A stretch of DNA of 64,000 nt from Oscheius dolichura (lineage: Eukaryota > Nematoda > Chromadorea > Rhabditida > Rhabditidae), in the NCBI GenBank assembly GCA_932521035.1, contig OW051492.1, forward strand, positions 11,160,001-11,224,000, in the 5' to 3' direction. Every line of letters starts with the position of its first letter. The stretch's first letter is position 1. The notes below the pieces were generated by a model. It made no database searches and was not told the origin of the DNA. It was given only the letters and a program-made list of their open reading frames with translations. This document shows, piece after piece, positions 34,910 to 47,100 of the stretch. The translations under genes were made by a program, and so were the position numbers.

Positions 34910-35149
34910 TATAAAGCCGGTCAGATTCCTCGGCCCTAAAAAGCCGGTCGGATTCCTCGGCCCTAAAAAGCCGGTCAGATTTTATGGGGGTCTCCTCGGC
35001 ACTAAAAAGCCGGTCAGATTCCTCGGCCCTAAAAAGCCGGCCAGATTCCTCGGCCTTAAAAAGCCGGTCAGATTCCTCGGCCCTAAAAAGCCGGTCAGAT
35101 TTTATGGAGGTCTCCTCGGCCCTAAAAAGCCGGTCGGATTCCTCGGCCC
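34910..35149. repeat. 240-bp tandem duplication, copy 2
   Basis: Carries the same GGCCTT variant at 35056 and insert at 35104. It ends where TATAAA would be expected at 35150 but an ordinary CTAAAAAG is present. Confidence 0.92.
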
Positions 35150-35179
35150 TAAAAAGCCGGTCGGATTCCTCGGCCCTAA

Positions 35180-35790
35180 AAAGCCGGTCAGATTTTATGG
35201 AGGTCTCCTCGGCCCTAAAAAGCCGATCAGATTTTATGGAGGTCTCCTCGGCCCTAAAAAGCCGGTCGGATTCCTCGGCCCTATAAAGCCGGTCAGATTC
35301 CTCGGCCCTAAAAAGCCGGTCGGATTCCTCGGCCCTAAAAAGCCGGTCAGATTTTATGGGGGTCTCCTCGGCACTAAAAAGCCGGTCAGATTCCTCGGCC
35401 CTAAAAAGCCGGCCAGATTCCTCGGCCCTAAAAAGCCGGGCAGATTCCTCGGCCCTAAAAAGCCGGTCGGATTCCTCGGCCCTAAAAAGCCGGTCAGATT
35501 TTATGGAGGTCTCCTCGGCCCTAAAAAGCCGGTCAGATTTTATGGAGGTCTCCTCGGCACTAAAAAGCCGGTCAGATTTTATGGAGGTCTCCTCGGCCCT
35601 AAAAAGCCGGTCGGATTTTATGGAGGTCTCCTCGGCCCTAAAAAGCCGGTCGGATTCCTCGGCCCTATAAAGCCGGTCAGATTCCTCGGCCCTAAAAAGC
35701 CGGTCGGATTCCTCGGCCCTAAAAAGCCGGTCAGATTTTATGGGGGTCTCCTCGGCACTAAAAAGCCGGTCAGATTCCTCGGCCCTAAAA
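35180..35790. repeat. 1,662-bp-spaced module, copy 2
   Basis: CCGATCAG near 35223 and TATAAA at 35282 and 35666 correspond to 33561, 33620 and 34004. It diverges after the ATGGGGG insert at 35740, where a CGGCCAG core appears. Confidence 0.82.
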
Positions 35791-36393
35791 AGCCGGCCAG
35801 ATTCCTCGGCCCTAAAAAGCCGGTCAGATTCCTCGGCCCTAAAAAGCCGGTCAGATTTTATGGAGGTCTCCTCGGCCCTAAAAAGCCGGTCGGATTCCTC
35901 GGCCCTAAAAAGCCGGTCGGATTCCTCGGCCCTAAAAAGCCGGTCAGATTTTATGGAGGTCTCCTCGGCCCTAAAAAGCCGGTCAGATTTTATGGAGGTC
36001 TCCTCGGCACTAAAAAGCCGGTCAGATTTTATGGAGGTCTCCTCGGCACTAAAAAGCCGGTCAGATTCCTCGGCCCTAAAAAGCCGGTCAGATTCCTCGG
36101 CCCTAAAAAGCCGGTCAGATTCCTCGGCCCTAAAAAGCCGGTCAGATTCCTCGGCCCTAAAAAGCCGGTCAGATTCCTCGGCCCTAAAAAGCCGGTCAGA
36201 TTCCACGGCCCTAAAAAGCCGGTCAGATTCCTCGGCCCTAAAAAGCCGGTCAGATTCCTCGGCCCTAAAAAGCCGGTCAGATTCCTCGGCCCTAAAAAGC
36301 CGGTCGGATTCCTCTGCCCTAAAAAGCCGGTCGGATTCCTCGGTCCTAAAAAGCCGGTCAGATTCCTCGGCCCTAAAAAGCCGGTCAGATTCC
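35791..36393. repeat. Array segment between the 384-bp modules and the 359-bp duplication
   Basis: Three clustered inserts, then cores with one CCACGG, two TCGG cores and GGTCCT. A private CTCTGCCC core lies near 36314. Confidence 0.75.
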
Positions 36394-36752
36394 TCGGCCC
36401 TAAAAAGCCGGTCAGATTCCTCGGCCCTAAAAAGCCGGTCAGATTCCTCGGCCCTAAAAAGCCGGTCAGATTTTATGGAGGTCTCCTCGGCCCTAAAAAG
36501 CCGGTCGGATTCCTCGGCCCTAAAAAGCCGGTCAGATTTTATGGAGGTCTCCTCGGCCCTAAAAAGCCGGTCAGATTCCTCGGCCCTAAAAAGCCGGTCA
36601 GATTCCTCGCCCTAAAAAGCCGGTCGGATTCCTCGGCCCTAAAAAGCCGGTCAGATTTTATGGAGGTCTCCTCGGCACTAAAACGCCGGTCAGATTCCTC
36701 GGCCCGAAAAAGCCGGTCAGATTCCTCGGCCCTAAAAAGCCGGTCAGATTCC
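36394..36752. repeat. 359-bp tandem duplication, copy 1 (contains a 26-bp monomer)
   Basis: Marked by CTCGCCC (one G missing) with its G at 36609, AAAACGCC in the next insert unit, and GCCCGAAAAAG at 36706. The missing base shortens that core to 26 bp and shifts every frame. Left edge approximate. Confidence 0.88.
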
Positions 36753-37111
36753 ACGGCCCTAAAAAGCCGGTCAGATTCCTCGGCCCTAAAAAGCCGGTCA
36801 GATTCCTCGGCCCTAAAAAGCCGGTCAGATTTTATGGAGGTCTCCTCGGCCCTAAAAAGCCGGTCGGATTCCTCGGCCCTAAAAAGCCGGTCAGATTTTA
36901 TGGAGGTCTCCTCGGCCCTAAAAAGCCGGTCAGATTCCTCGGCCCTAAAAAGCCGGTCAGATTCCTCGCCCTAAAAAGCCGGTCGGATTCCTCGGCCCTA
37001 AAAAGCCGGTCAGATTTTATGGAGGTCTCCTCGGCACTAAAACGCCGGTCAGATTCCTCGGCCCGAAAAAGCCGGTCAGATTCCTCGGCCCTAAAAAGCC
37101 GGTCAGATTCC
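36753..37111. repeat. 359-bp tandem duplication, copy 2
   Basis: Same markers at 36968, in the insert unit at 37019, and at 37065. It founds the large repeat that follows, whose copies all carry the AAAACGCC and GCCCGAAAAAG pair. Confidence 0.88.
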
Positions 37112-40100
37112 TCGGCCCTAAAAAGCCGGTCAGATTCCACGGCCCTAAAAAGCCGGTCAGATTCCTCGGCCCTAAAAAGCCGGTCGGATTCCTCGGCCCT
37201 AAAAAGCCGGTCAGATTTTATGGAGGTCTCCTCGGCCCTAAAAAGCCGGTCGGATTCCTCGGCCCTAAAAAGCCGGTCAGATTCCTCGGCCCTAAAAAGC
37301 CGGTCAGATTCCTCGGCCCTAAAAAGCCGGTCAGATTTTATGGGGGTCTCCTCGGCACTAAAAAGCCGGTCAGATTCCTCGGCCCTAAAAAGCCGGCCAG
37401 ATTCCTCGGCCCTAAAAAGCCGGGCAGATTCCTCGGCCCTAAAAAGCCGGTCGGATTCCTCGGCCCTAAAAAGCCGGTCAGATTTTATGGAGGTCTCCTC
37501 GGCCCTAAAAAGCCGGTCAGATTTTATGGAGGTCTCCTCGGCACTAAAAAGCCGGTCAGATTTTATGGAGGTCTCCTCGGCACTAAAAAGCCGGTCAGAT
37601 TCCTCGGCCCTAAAAAGCCGGTCAGATTCCTCGGCCCTAAAAAGCCGGTCAGATTCCTCGGCCCAAAAAAGCCGGTCAGATTCCACGGCCCTAAAAAGCC
37701 GGTCAGATTCCTCGGCCCTAAAAAGCCGGTCAGATTCCTCGGCCCTAAAAAGCCGGTCAGATTCCTCGGCCCTAAAAAGCCGGTCGGATTCCTCGGTCCT
37801 AAAAAGCCGGTCAGATTTTATGGAGGTCTCCTCGGCACTAAAAAGCCGGTCAGATTGTTCGGCCCTAAAAAGCCGGTCAGATTCCTCGGCCCTAAAAAGC
37901 CGGTCAGATTCCTCGGCCCTAAAAAGCCGGTCAGATTCCTCGGCCCTAAAAAGCCGGTCAGATTCCTCGGCCCTAAAAAGCCGGTCAGATTTTATGGAGG
38001 TCTCCTCGGCCCTAAAAAGCCGGTCGGATTCCTCGGCCCTAAAAAGCCGGTCAGATTTTTTGGAGATCTCCTCGGCCCTAAAAAGCCGGTCAGATTCCTC
38101 GGCCCTAAAAAGCCGGTCAGATTCCTCGGCCCTAAAAAGCCGGTCGGATTCCTCGGCCCTAAAAAGCCGGTCAGATTTTATGGAGGTCTCCTCGGCACTA
38201 AAAAGCCGGTCAGATTCCTCGGCCCTAAAAAGCCGGTCAGATTCCTCGGCCCTAAAAAGCCGTTCAGATTCCTCGGCCCTAAAAAGCCGGTCAGATTCCT
38301 CGGCCCTAAAAAGCCGGTCAGATTTTATGGAGGTCTCCTCGGCCCTAAAAAGCCGGTCAGATTTTATGGGGGTCTCCTCGGCACTAAAAAGCCGGTCAGA
38401 TTCCTCGGCCCTAAAAAGCCGGTCAGATTTTATGGAGGTCTCCTCGGCCCTAAAAAGCCGGTCAGATTTTATGGAGGTCTCCTCGGCACTAAAAAGCCGG
38501 TCAGATTTTATGGAGGTCTCCTCGGCACTAAAAAGCCGGTCAGATTCCTCGGCCCTAAAAAGCCGGTCAGATTCCTCGGCCCTAAAAAGCCGGTCAGATT
38601 CCTCGGCCCAAAAAAGCCGGTCAGATTCCACGGCCCTAAAAAGCCGGTCAGATTCCTCGGCCCTAAAAAGCCGGTCAGATTCCTCGGCCCTAAAAAGCCG
38701 GTCAGATTCCTCGGCCCTAAAAAGCCGGTCGGATTCCTCGGTCCTAAAAAGCCGGTCAGATTTTATGGAGGTCTCCTCGGCACTAAAAAGCCGGTCAGAT
38801 TCCTCGGCCCTAAAAAGCCGGTCAGATTCCTCGGCCCTAAAAAGCCGGTCAGATTCCTCGGCCCTAAAAAGCCGGTCGGATTCCTCGGCCCTAAAAAGCC
38901 GGTCAGATTTTATGGAGGTCTCCTCGGCACTAAAAAGCCGGTCAGATTCCTCGGCCCTAAAAAGCCGGTCAGATTCCTCGGCCCTAAAAAGCCGGTCAGA
39001 TTCCTCGGCCCTAAAAAGCCGGTCAGATTCCACGGCCCTAAAAAGCCGGTCAGATTCCTCGGCCCTAAAAAGCCGGTCAGATTCCTCGGCCCTAAAAAGC
39101 CGGTCAGATTTTATGGAGGTCTCCTCGGCCCTAAAAAGCCGGTCGGATTCCTCGGCCCTAAAAAGCCGGTCAGATTTTATGGAGGTCTCCTCGGCCCTAA
39201 AAAGCCGGTCAGATTCCTCGGCCCTAAAAAGCCGGTCAGATTCCTCGGCCCTAAAAAGCCGGTCGGATTCCTCGGCCCTAAAAAGCCGGTCAGATTTTAT
39301 GGAGGTCTCCTCGGCACTAAAAAGCCGGTCAGATTCCTCGGCCCTAAAAAGCCGGTCAGATTCCTCGGCCCTAAAAAGCCGGTCAGATTCCTCGGCCCAA
39401 AAAAGCCGGTCAGATTCCACGGCCCTAAAAAGCCGGTCAGATTCCTCGGCCCTAAAAAGCCGGTCAGATTCCTCGGCCCTAAAAAGCCGGTCAGATTCCT
39501 CGGCCCTAAAAAGCCGGTCGGATTCCTCGGTCCTAAAAAGCCGGTCAGATTTTATGGAGGTCTCCTCGGCACTAAAAAGCCGGTCAGATTCCTCGGCCCT
39601 AAAAAGCCGGTCAGATTCCTCGGCCCTAAAAAGCCGGTCAGATTCCTCGGCCCTAAAAAGCCGGTCGGATTCCTCGGCCCTAAAAAGCCGGTCAGATTTT
39701 ATGGAGGTCTCCTCGGCACTAAAAAGCCGGTCAGATTCCTCGGCCCTAAAAAGCCGGTCAGATTCCTCGGCCCTAAAAAGCCGGTCAGATTCCTCGGCCC
39801 TAAAAAGCCGGTCAGATTCCACGGCCCTAAAAAGCCGGTCAGATTCCTCGGCCCTAAAAAGCCGGTCAGATTCCTCGGCCCTAAAAAGCCGGTCAGATTT
39901 TATGGAGGTCTCCTCGGCCCTAAAAAGCCGGTCGGATTCCTCGGCCCTAAAAAGCCGGTCAGATTTTATGGAGGTCTCCTCGGCCCTAAAAAGCCGGTCA
40001 GATTCCTCGGCCCTAAAAAGCCGGTCAGATTCCTCGGCCCTAAAAAGCCGGTCGGATTCCTCGGCCCTAAAAAGCCGGTCAGATTTTATGGAGGTCTCCT

Positions 40101-40396
40101 CGGCACTAAAAAGCCGGTCAGATTCCTCGGCCCTAAAAAGCCGGTCAGATTCCTCGGCCCTAAAAAGCCGGTCAGATTCCACGGCCCTAAAAAGCCGGTC
40201 AGATTCCTCGGCCCTAAAAAGCCGGTCAGATTCCTCGGCCCTAAAAAGCCGGTCAGATTTTATGGAGGTCTCCTCGGCCCTAAAAAGCCGGTCGGATTCC
40301 TCGGCCCTAAAAAGCCGGTCAGATTTTATGGAGGTCTCCTCGGCCCTAAAAAGCCGGTCAGATTCCTCGGCCCTAAAAAGCCGGTCAGACTCCTCG
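36969..40396. repeat. Large higher-order repeat, copy A (3,428 bp)
   Basis: Measured from one 26-bp monomer to the next (36968 to 40396). GCCCGAAAAAG at 37065, ATGGGGG at 37340 and ATTGTTCGG at 37854 all recur +3,428. Cores with CCCAAAAAAG (for example 37665, 38610, 39399) are specific to this part of the window. Inside, a 789-bp tandem duplication is shown by the CCCAAAAAAG pair 38610/39399. A private double change near 38058 creates AGATCT, and CGTTCAG occurs near 38263. Confidence 0.88.
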
Positions 40397-43300
40397 CCCT
40401 AAAAAGCCGGTCGGATTCCTCGGCCCTAAAAAGCCGGTCAGATTTTATGGAGGTCTCCTCGGCACTAAAACGCCGGTCAGATTCCTCGGCCCGAAAAAGC
40501 CGGTCAGATTCCTCGGCCCTAAAAAGCCGGTCAGATTCCTCGGCCCTAAAAAGCCGGTCAGATTCCACGGCCCTAAAAAGCCGGTCAGATTCCTCGGCCC
40601 TAAAAAGCCGGTCGGATTCCTCGGCCCTAAAAAGCCGGTCAGATTTTATGGAGGTCTCCTCGGCCCTAAAAAGCCGGTCGGATTCCTCGGCCCTAAAAAG
40701 CCGGTCAGATTCCTCGGCCCTAAAAAGCCGGTCAGATTCCTCGGCCCTAAAAAGCCGGTCAGATTTTATGGGGGTCTCCTCGGCACTAAAAAGCCGGTCA
40801 GATTCCTCGGCCCTAAAAAGCCGGCCAGATTCCTCGGCCCTAAAAAGCCGGGCAGATTCCTCGGCCCTAAAAAGCCGGTCGGATTCCTCGGCCCTAAAAA
40901 GCCGGTCAGATTTTATGGAGGTCTCCTCGGCCCTAAAAAGCCGGTCAGATTTTATGGAGGTCTCCTCGGCACTAAAAAGCCGGTCAGATTTTATGGAGGT
41001 CTCCTCGGCACTAAAAAGCCGGTCAGATTCCTCGGCCCTAAAAAGCCGGTCAGATTCCTCGGCCCTAAAAAGCCGGTCAGATTCCTCGGCCCAAAAAAGC
41101 CGGTCAGATTCCACGGCCCTAAAAAGCCGGTCAGATTCCTCGGCCCTAAAAAGCCGGTCAGATTCCTCGGCCCTAAAAAGCCGGTCAGATTCCTCGGCCC
41201 TAAAAAGCCGGTCGGATTCCTCGGTCCTAAAAAGCCGGTCAGATTTTATGGAGGTCTCCTCGGCACTAAAAAGCCGGTCAGATTGTTCGGCCCTAAAAAG
41301 CCGGTCAGATTCCTCGGCCCTAAAAAGCCGGTCAGATTCCTCGGCCCTAAAAAGCCGGTCAGATTCCTCGGCCCTAAAAAGCCGGTCAGATTTTATGGAG
41401 GTCTCCTCGGCCCTAAAAAGCCGGTCGGATTCCTCGGCCCTAAAAAGCCGGTCAGATTTTATGGAGGTCTCCTCGGCCCTAAAAAGCCGGTCAGATTCCT
41501 CGGCCCAAAAAAGCCGGTCAGATTCCACGGCCCTAAAAAGCCGGTCAGATTCCTCGGCCCTAAAAAGCCGGTCAGATTCCTCGGCCCTAAAAAGCCGGTC
41601 AGATTCCTCGGCCCTAAAAAGCCGGTCGGATTCCTCGGTCCTAAAAAGCCGGTCAGATTTTATGGAGGTCTCCTCGGCACTAAAAAGCCGGTCAGATTGT
41701 TCGGCCCTAAAAAGCCGGTCAGATTCCTCGGCCCTAAAAAGCCGGTCAGATTCCTCGGCCCTAAAAAGCCGGTCAGATTCCTCGGCCCTAAAAAGCCGGT
41801 CAGATTTTATGGAGGTCTCCTCGGCCCAAAAAAGCCGGTCGGATTCCTCGGCCCTAAAAAGCCGGTCAGATTTTATGGAGGTCTCCTCGGCCCTAAAAAG
41901 CCGGTCAGATTTTATGGAGGTCTCCTCGGCACTAAAAAGCCGGTCAGATTCCTCGGCCCTAAAAAGCCGGTCAGATTCCTCGGCCCTAAAAAGCCGGTCA
42001 GATTCCTCGGCCCAAAAAAGCCGGTCAGATTCCACGGCCCTAAAAAGCCGGTCAGATTCCTCGGCCCTAAAAAGCCGGTCAGATTCCTCGGCCCTAAAAA
42101 GCCGGTCAGATTCCTCGGCCCTAAAAAGCCGGTCGGATTCCTCGGTCCTAAAAAGCCGGTCAGATTTTATGGAGGTCTCCTCGGCACTAAAAAGCCGGTC
42201 AGATTCCTCGGCCCTAAAAAGCCGGTCAGATTCCTCGGCCCTAAAAAGCCGGTCAGATTCCTCGGCCCTAAAAAGCCGGTCGGATTCCTCGGCCCTAAAA
42301 AGCCGGTCAGATTTTATGGAGGTCTCCTCGGCACTAAAAAGCCGGTCAGATTCCTCGGCCCTAAAAAGCCGGTCAGATTCCTCGGCCCTAAAAAGCCGGT
42401 CAGATTCCTCGGCCCTAAAAAGCCGGTCAGATTCCACGGCCCTAAAAAGCCGGTCAGATTCCTCGGCCCTAAAAAGCCGGTCAGATTCCTCGGCCCTAAA
42501 AAGCCGGTCAGATTTTATGGAGGTCTCCTCGGCCCTAAAAAGCCGGTCGGATTCCTCGGCCCTAAAAAGCCGGTCAGATTTTATGGAGGTCTCCTCGGCC
42601 CTAAAAAGCCGGTCAGATTCCTCGGCCCTAAAAAGCCGGTCAGATTCCTCGGCCCTAAAAAGCCGGTCGGATTCCTCGGCCCTAAAAAGCCGGTCAGATT
42701 TTATGGAGGTCTCCTCGGCACTAAAAAGCCGGTCAGATTCCTCGGCCCTAAAAAGCCGGTCAGATTCCTCGGCCCTAAAAAGCCGGTCAGATTCCTCGGC
42801 CCTAAAAAGCCGGTCAGATTCCACGGCCCTAAAAAGCCGGTCAGATTCCTCGGCCCTAAAAAGCCGGTCAGATTCCTCGGCCCTAAAAAGCCGGTCAGAT
42901 TTTATGGAGGTCTCCTCGGCCCTAAAAAGCCGGTCGGATTCCTCGGCCCTAAAAAGCCGGTCAGATTTTATGGAGGTCTCCTCGGCCCTAAAAAGCCGGT
43001 CAGATTCCTCGGCCCTAAAAAGCCGGTCAGATTCCTCGGCCCTAAAAAGCCGGTCGGATTCCTCGGCCCTAAAAAGCCGGTCAGATTTTATGGAGGTCTC
43101 CTCGGCACTAAAAAGCCGGTCAGATTCCTCGGCCCTAAAAAGCCGGTCAGATTCCTCGGCCCTAAAAAGCCGGTCAGATTCCTCGGCCCAAAAAAGCCGG
43201 TCAGATTCCACGGCCCTAAAAAGCCGGTCAGATTCCTCGGCCCTAAAAAGCCGGTCAGATTCCTCGGCCCTAAAAAGCCGGTCAGATTCCTCGGCCCTAA

Positions 43301-44187
43301 AAAGCCGGTCGGATTCCTCGGTCCTAAAAAGCCGGTCAGATTTTATGGAGGTCTCCTCGGCACTAAAAAGCCGGTCAGATTCCTCGGCCCTAAAAAGCCG
43401 GTCAGATTCCTCGGCCCTAAAAAGCCGGTCAGATTCCTCGGCCCTAAAAAGCCGGTCGGATTCCTCGGCCCTAAAAAGCCGGTCAGATTTTATGGAGGTC
43501 TCCTCGGCACTAAAAAGCCGGTCAGATTCCTCGGCCCTAAAAAGCCGGTCAGATTCCTCGGCCCTAAAAAGCCGGTCAGATTCCTCGGCCCTAAAAAGCC
43601 GGTCAGATTCCACGGCCCTAAAAAGCCGGTCAGATTCCTCGGCCCTAAAAAGCCGGTCAGATTCCTCGGCCCTAAAAAGCCGGTCAGATTTTATGGAGGT
43701 CTCCTCGGCCCTAAAAAGCCGGTCGGATTCCTCGGCCCTAAAAAGCCGGTCAGATTTTATGGAGGTCTCCTCGGCCCTAAAAAGCCGGTCAGATTCCTCG
43801 GCCCTAAAAAGCCGGTCAGATTCCTCGGCCCTAAAAAGCCGGTCGGATTCCTCGGCCCTAAAAAGCCGGTCAGATTTTATGGAGGTCTCCTCGGCACTAA
43901 AAAGCCGGTCAGATTCCTCGGCCCTAAAAAGCCGGTCAGATTCCTCGGCCCTAAAAAGCCGGTCAGATTCCACGGCCCTAAAAAGCCGGTCAGATTCCTC
44001 GGCCCTAAAAAGCCGGTCAGATTCCTCGGCCCTAAAAAGCCGGTCAGATTTTATGGAGGTCTCCTCGGCCCTAAAAAGCCGGTCGGATTCCTCGGCCCTA
44101 AAAAGCCGGTCAGATTTTATGGAGGTCTCCTCGGCCCTAAAAAGCCGGTCAGATTCCTCGGCCCTAAAAAGCCGGTCAGACTCCTCG
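40397..44187. repeat. Large higher-order repeat, copy B (3,791 bp)
   Basis: GCCCGAAAAAG at 40493, ATGGGGG at 40768, ATTGTTCGG at 41282 and 41696. It starts and ends at 26-bp monomers preceded by CAGACTCC, a variant found only at these two places (40389 and 44180), so the ends are copies of each other. It is 363 bp longer than copy A because of extra internal modules. Confidence 0.88.
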
Positions 44188-47100
44188 CCCTAAAAAGCCG
44201 GTCGGATTCCTCGGCCCTAAAAAGCCGGTCAGATTTTATGGAGGTCTCCTCGGCACTAAAACGCCGGTCAGATTCCTCGGCCCGAAAAAGCCGGTCAGAT
44301 TCCTCGGCCCTAAAAAGCCGGTCAGATTCCTCGGCCCTAAAAAGCCGGTCAGATTCCACGGCCCTAAAAAGCCGGTCAGATTCCTCGGCCCTAAAAAGCC
44401 GGTCGGATTCCTCGGCCCTAAAAAGCCGGTCAGATTTTATGGAGGTCTCCTCGGCCCTAAAAAGCCGGTCGGATTCCTCGGCCCTAAAAAGCCGGTCAGA
44501 TTCCTCGGCCCTAAAAAGCCGGTCAGATTCCTCGGCCCTAAAAAGCCGGTCAGATTTTATGGGGGTCTCCTCGGCACTAAAAAGCCGGTCAGATTCCTCG
44601 GCCCTAAAAAGCCGGCCAGATTCCTCGGCCCTAAAAAGCCGGGCAGATTCCTCGGCCCTAAAAAGCCGGTCGGATTCCTCGGCCCTAAAAAGCCGGTCAG
44701 ATTTTATGGAGGTCTCCTCGGCCCTAAAAAGCCGGTCAGATTTTATGGAGGTCTCCTCGGCACTAAAAAGCCGGTCAGATTTTATGGAGGTCTCCTCGGC
44801 ACTAAAAAGCCGGTCAGATTCCTCGGCCCTAAAAAGCCGGTCAGATTCCTCGGCCCTAAAAAGCCGGTCAGATTCCTCGGCCCAAAAAAGCCGGTCAGAT
44901 TCCACGGCCCTAAAAAGCCGGTCAGATTCCTCGGCCCTAAAAAGCCGGTCAGATTCCTCGGCCCTAAAAAGCCGGTCAGATTCCTCGGCCCTAAAAAGCC
45001 GGTCGGATTCCTCGGTCCTAAAAAGCCGGTCAGATTTTATGGAGGTCTCCTCGGCACTAAAAAGCCGGTCAGATTGTTCGGCCCTAAAAAGCCGGTCAGA
45101 TTCCTCGGCCCTAAAAAGCCGGTCAGATTCCTCGGCCCTAAAAAGCCGGTCAGATTCCTCGGCCCTAAAAAGCCGGTCAGATTTTATGGAGGTCTCCTCG
45201 GCCCTAAAAAGCCGGTCGGATTCCTCGGCCCTAAAAAGCCGGTCAGATTTTATGGAGGTCTCCTCGGCCCTAAAAAGCCGGTCAGATTCCTCGGCCCAAA
45301 AAAGCCGGTCAGATTCCACGGCCCTAAAAAGCCGGTCAGATTCCTCGGCCCTAAAAAGCCGGTCAGATTCCTCGGCCCTAAAAAGCCGGTCAGATTCCTC
45401 GGCCCTAAAAAGCCGGTCGGATTCCTCGGTCCTAAAAAGCCGGTCAGATTTTATGGAGGTCTCCTCGGCACTAAAAAGCCGGTCAGATTGTTCGGCCCTA
45501 AAAAGCCGGTCAGATTCCTCGGCCCTAAAAAGCCGGTCAGATTCCTCGGCCCTAAAAAGCCGGTCAGATTCCTCGGCCCTAAAAAGCCGGTCAGATTTTA
45601 TGGAGGTCTCCTCGGCCCAAAAAAGCCGGTCGGATTCCTCGGCCCTAAAAAGCCGGTCAGATTTTATGGAGGTCTCCTCGGCCCTAAAAAGCCGGTCAGA
45701 TTTTATGGAGGTCTCCTCGGCACTAAAAAGCCGGTCAGATTTTATGGAGGTCTCCTCGGCACTAAAAAGCCGGTCAGATTCCTCGGCCCTAAAAAGCCGG
45801 TCAGATTCCTCGGCCCTAAAAAGCCGGTCAGATTCCTCGGCCCAAAAAAGCCGGTCAGATTCCACGGCCCTAAAAAGCCGGTCAGATTCCTCGGCCCTAA
45901 AAAGCCGGTCAGATTCCTCGGCCCTAAAAAGCCGGTCAGATTCCTCGGCCCTAAAAAGCCGGTCGGATTCCTCGGTCCTAAAAAGCCGGTCAGATTTTAT
46001 GGAGGTCTCCTCGGCACTAAAAAGCCGGTCAGATTGTTCGGCCCTAAAAAGCCGGTCAGATTCCTCGGCCCTAAAAAGCCGGTCAGATTCCTCGGCCCTA
46101 AAAAGCCGGTCAGATTCCTCGGCCCTAAAAAGCCGGTCAGATTTTATGGAGGTCTCCTCGGCCCTAAAAAGCCGGTCGGATTCCTCGGCCCTAAAAAGCC
46201 GGTCAGATTTTATGGAGGTCTCCTCGGCCCTAAAAAGCCGGTCAGATTCCTCGGCCCAAAAAAGCCGGTCAGATTCCACGGCCCTAAAAAGCCGGTCAGA
46301 TTCCTCGGCCCTAAAAAGCCGGTCAGATTCCTCGGCCCTAAAAAGCCGGTCAGATTCCTCGGCCCTAAAAAGCCGGTCGGATTCCTCGGTCCTAAAAAGC
46401 CGGTCAGATTTTATGGAGGTCTCCTCGGCACTAAAAAGCCGGTCAGATTGTTCGGCCCTAAAAAGCCGGTCAGATTCCTCGGCCCTAAAAAGCCGGTCAG
46501 ATTCCTCGGCCCTAAAAAGCCGGTCAGATTCCTCGGCCCTAAAAAGCCGGTCAGATTTTATGGAGGTCTCCTCGGCCCTAAAAAGCCGGTCGGATTCCTC
46601 GGCCCTAAAAAGCCGGTCAGATTTTATGGAGGTCTCCTCGGCCCTAAAAAGCCGGTCAGATTCCTCGGCCCTAAAAAGCCGGTCAGATTCCTCGGCCCTA
46701 AAAAGCCGGTCGGATTCCTCGGCCCTAAAAAGCCGGTCAGATTTTATGGAGGTCTCCTCGGCACTAAAAAGCCGGTCAGATTCCTCGGCCCTAAAAAGCC
46801 GGTCAGATTCCTCGGCCCTAAAAAGCCGGTCAGATTCCTCGGCCCTAAAAAGCCGGTCAGATTCCACGGCCCTAAAAAGCCGGTCAGATTCCTCGGCCCT
46901 AAAAAGCCGGTCAGATTCCTCGGCCCTAAAAAGCCGGTCAGATTTTATGGAGGTCTCCTCGGCCCTAAAAAGCCGGTCAGATTTTATGGGGGTCTCCTCG
47001 GCACTAAAAAGCCGGTCAGATTCCTCGGCCCTAAAAAGCCGGTCAGATTTTATGGAGGTCTCCTCGGCCCTAAAAAGCCGGTCAGATTTTATGGAGGTCT

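Noticed and set aside
4713-36974. Giant overlapping ORFs of more than 10,000 codons on both strands as real repetitive proteins
   Set aside because: They follow from unit lengths divisible by three with no stop in those frames; the sequence is pure tandem repeat with no start context, signal, domain or non-repetitive end, and the frames overlap on both strands.
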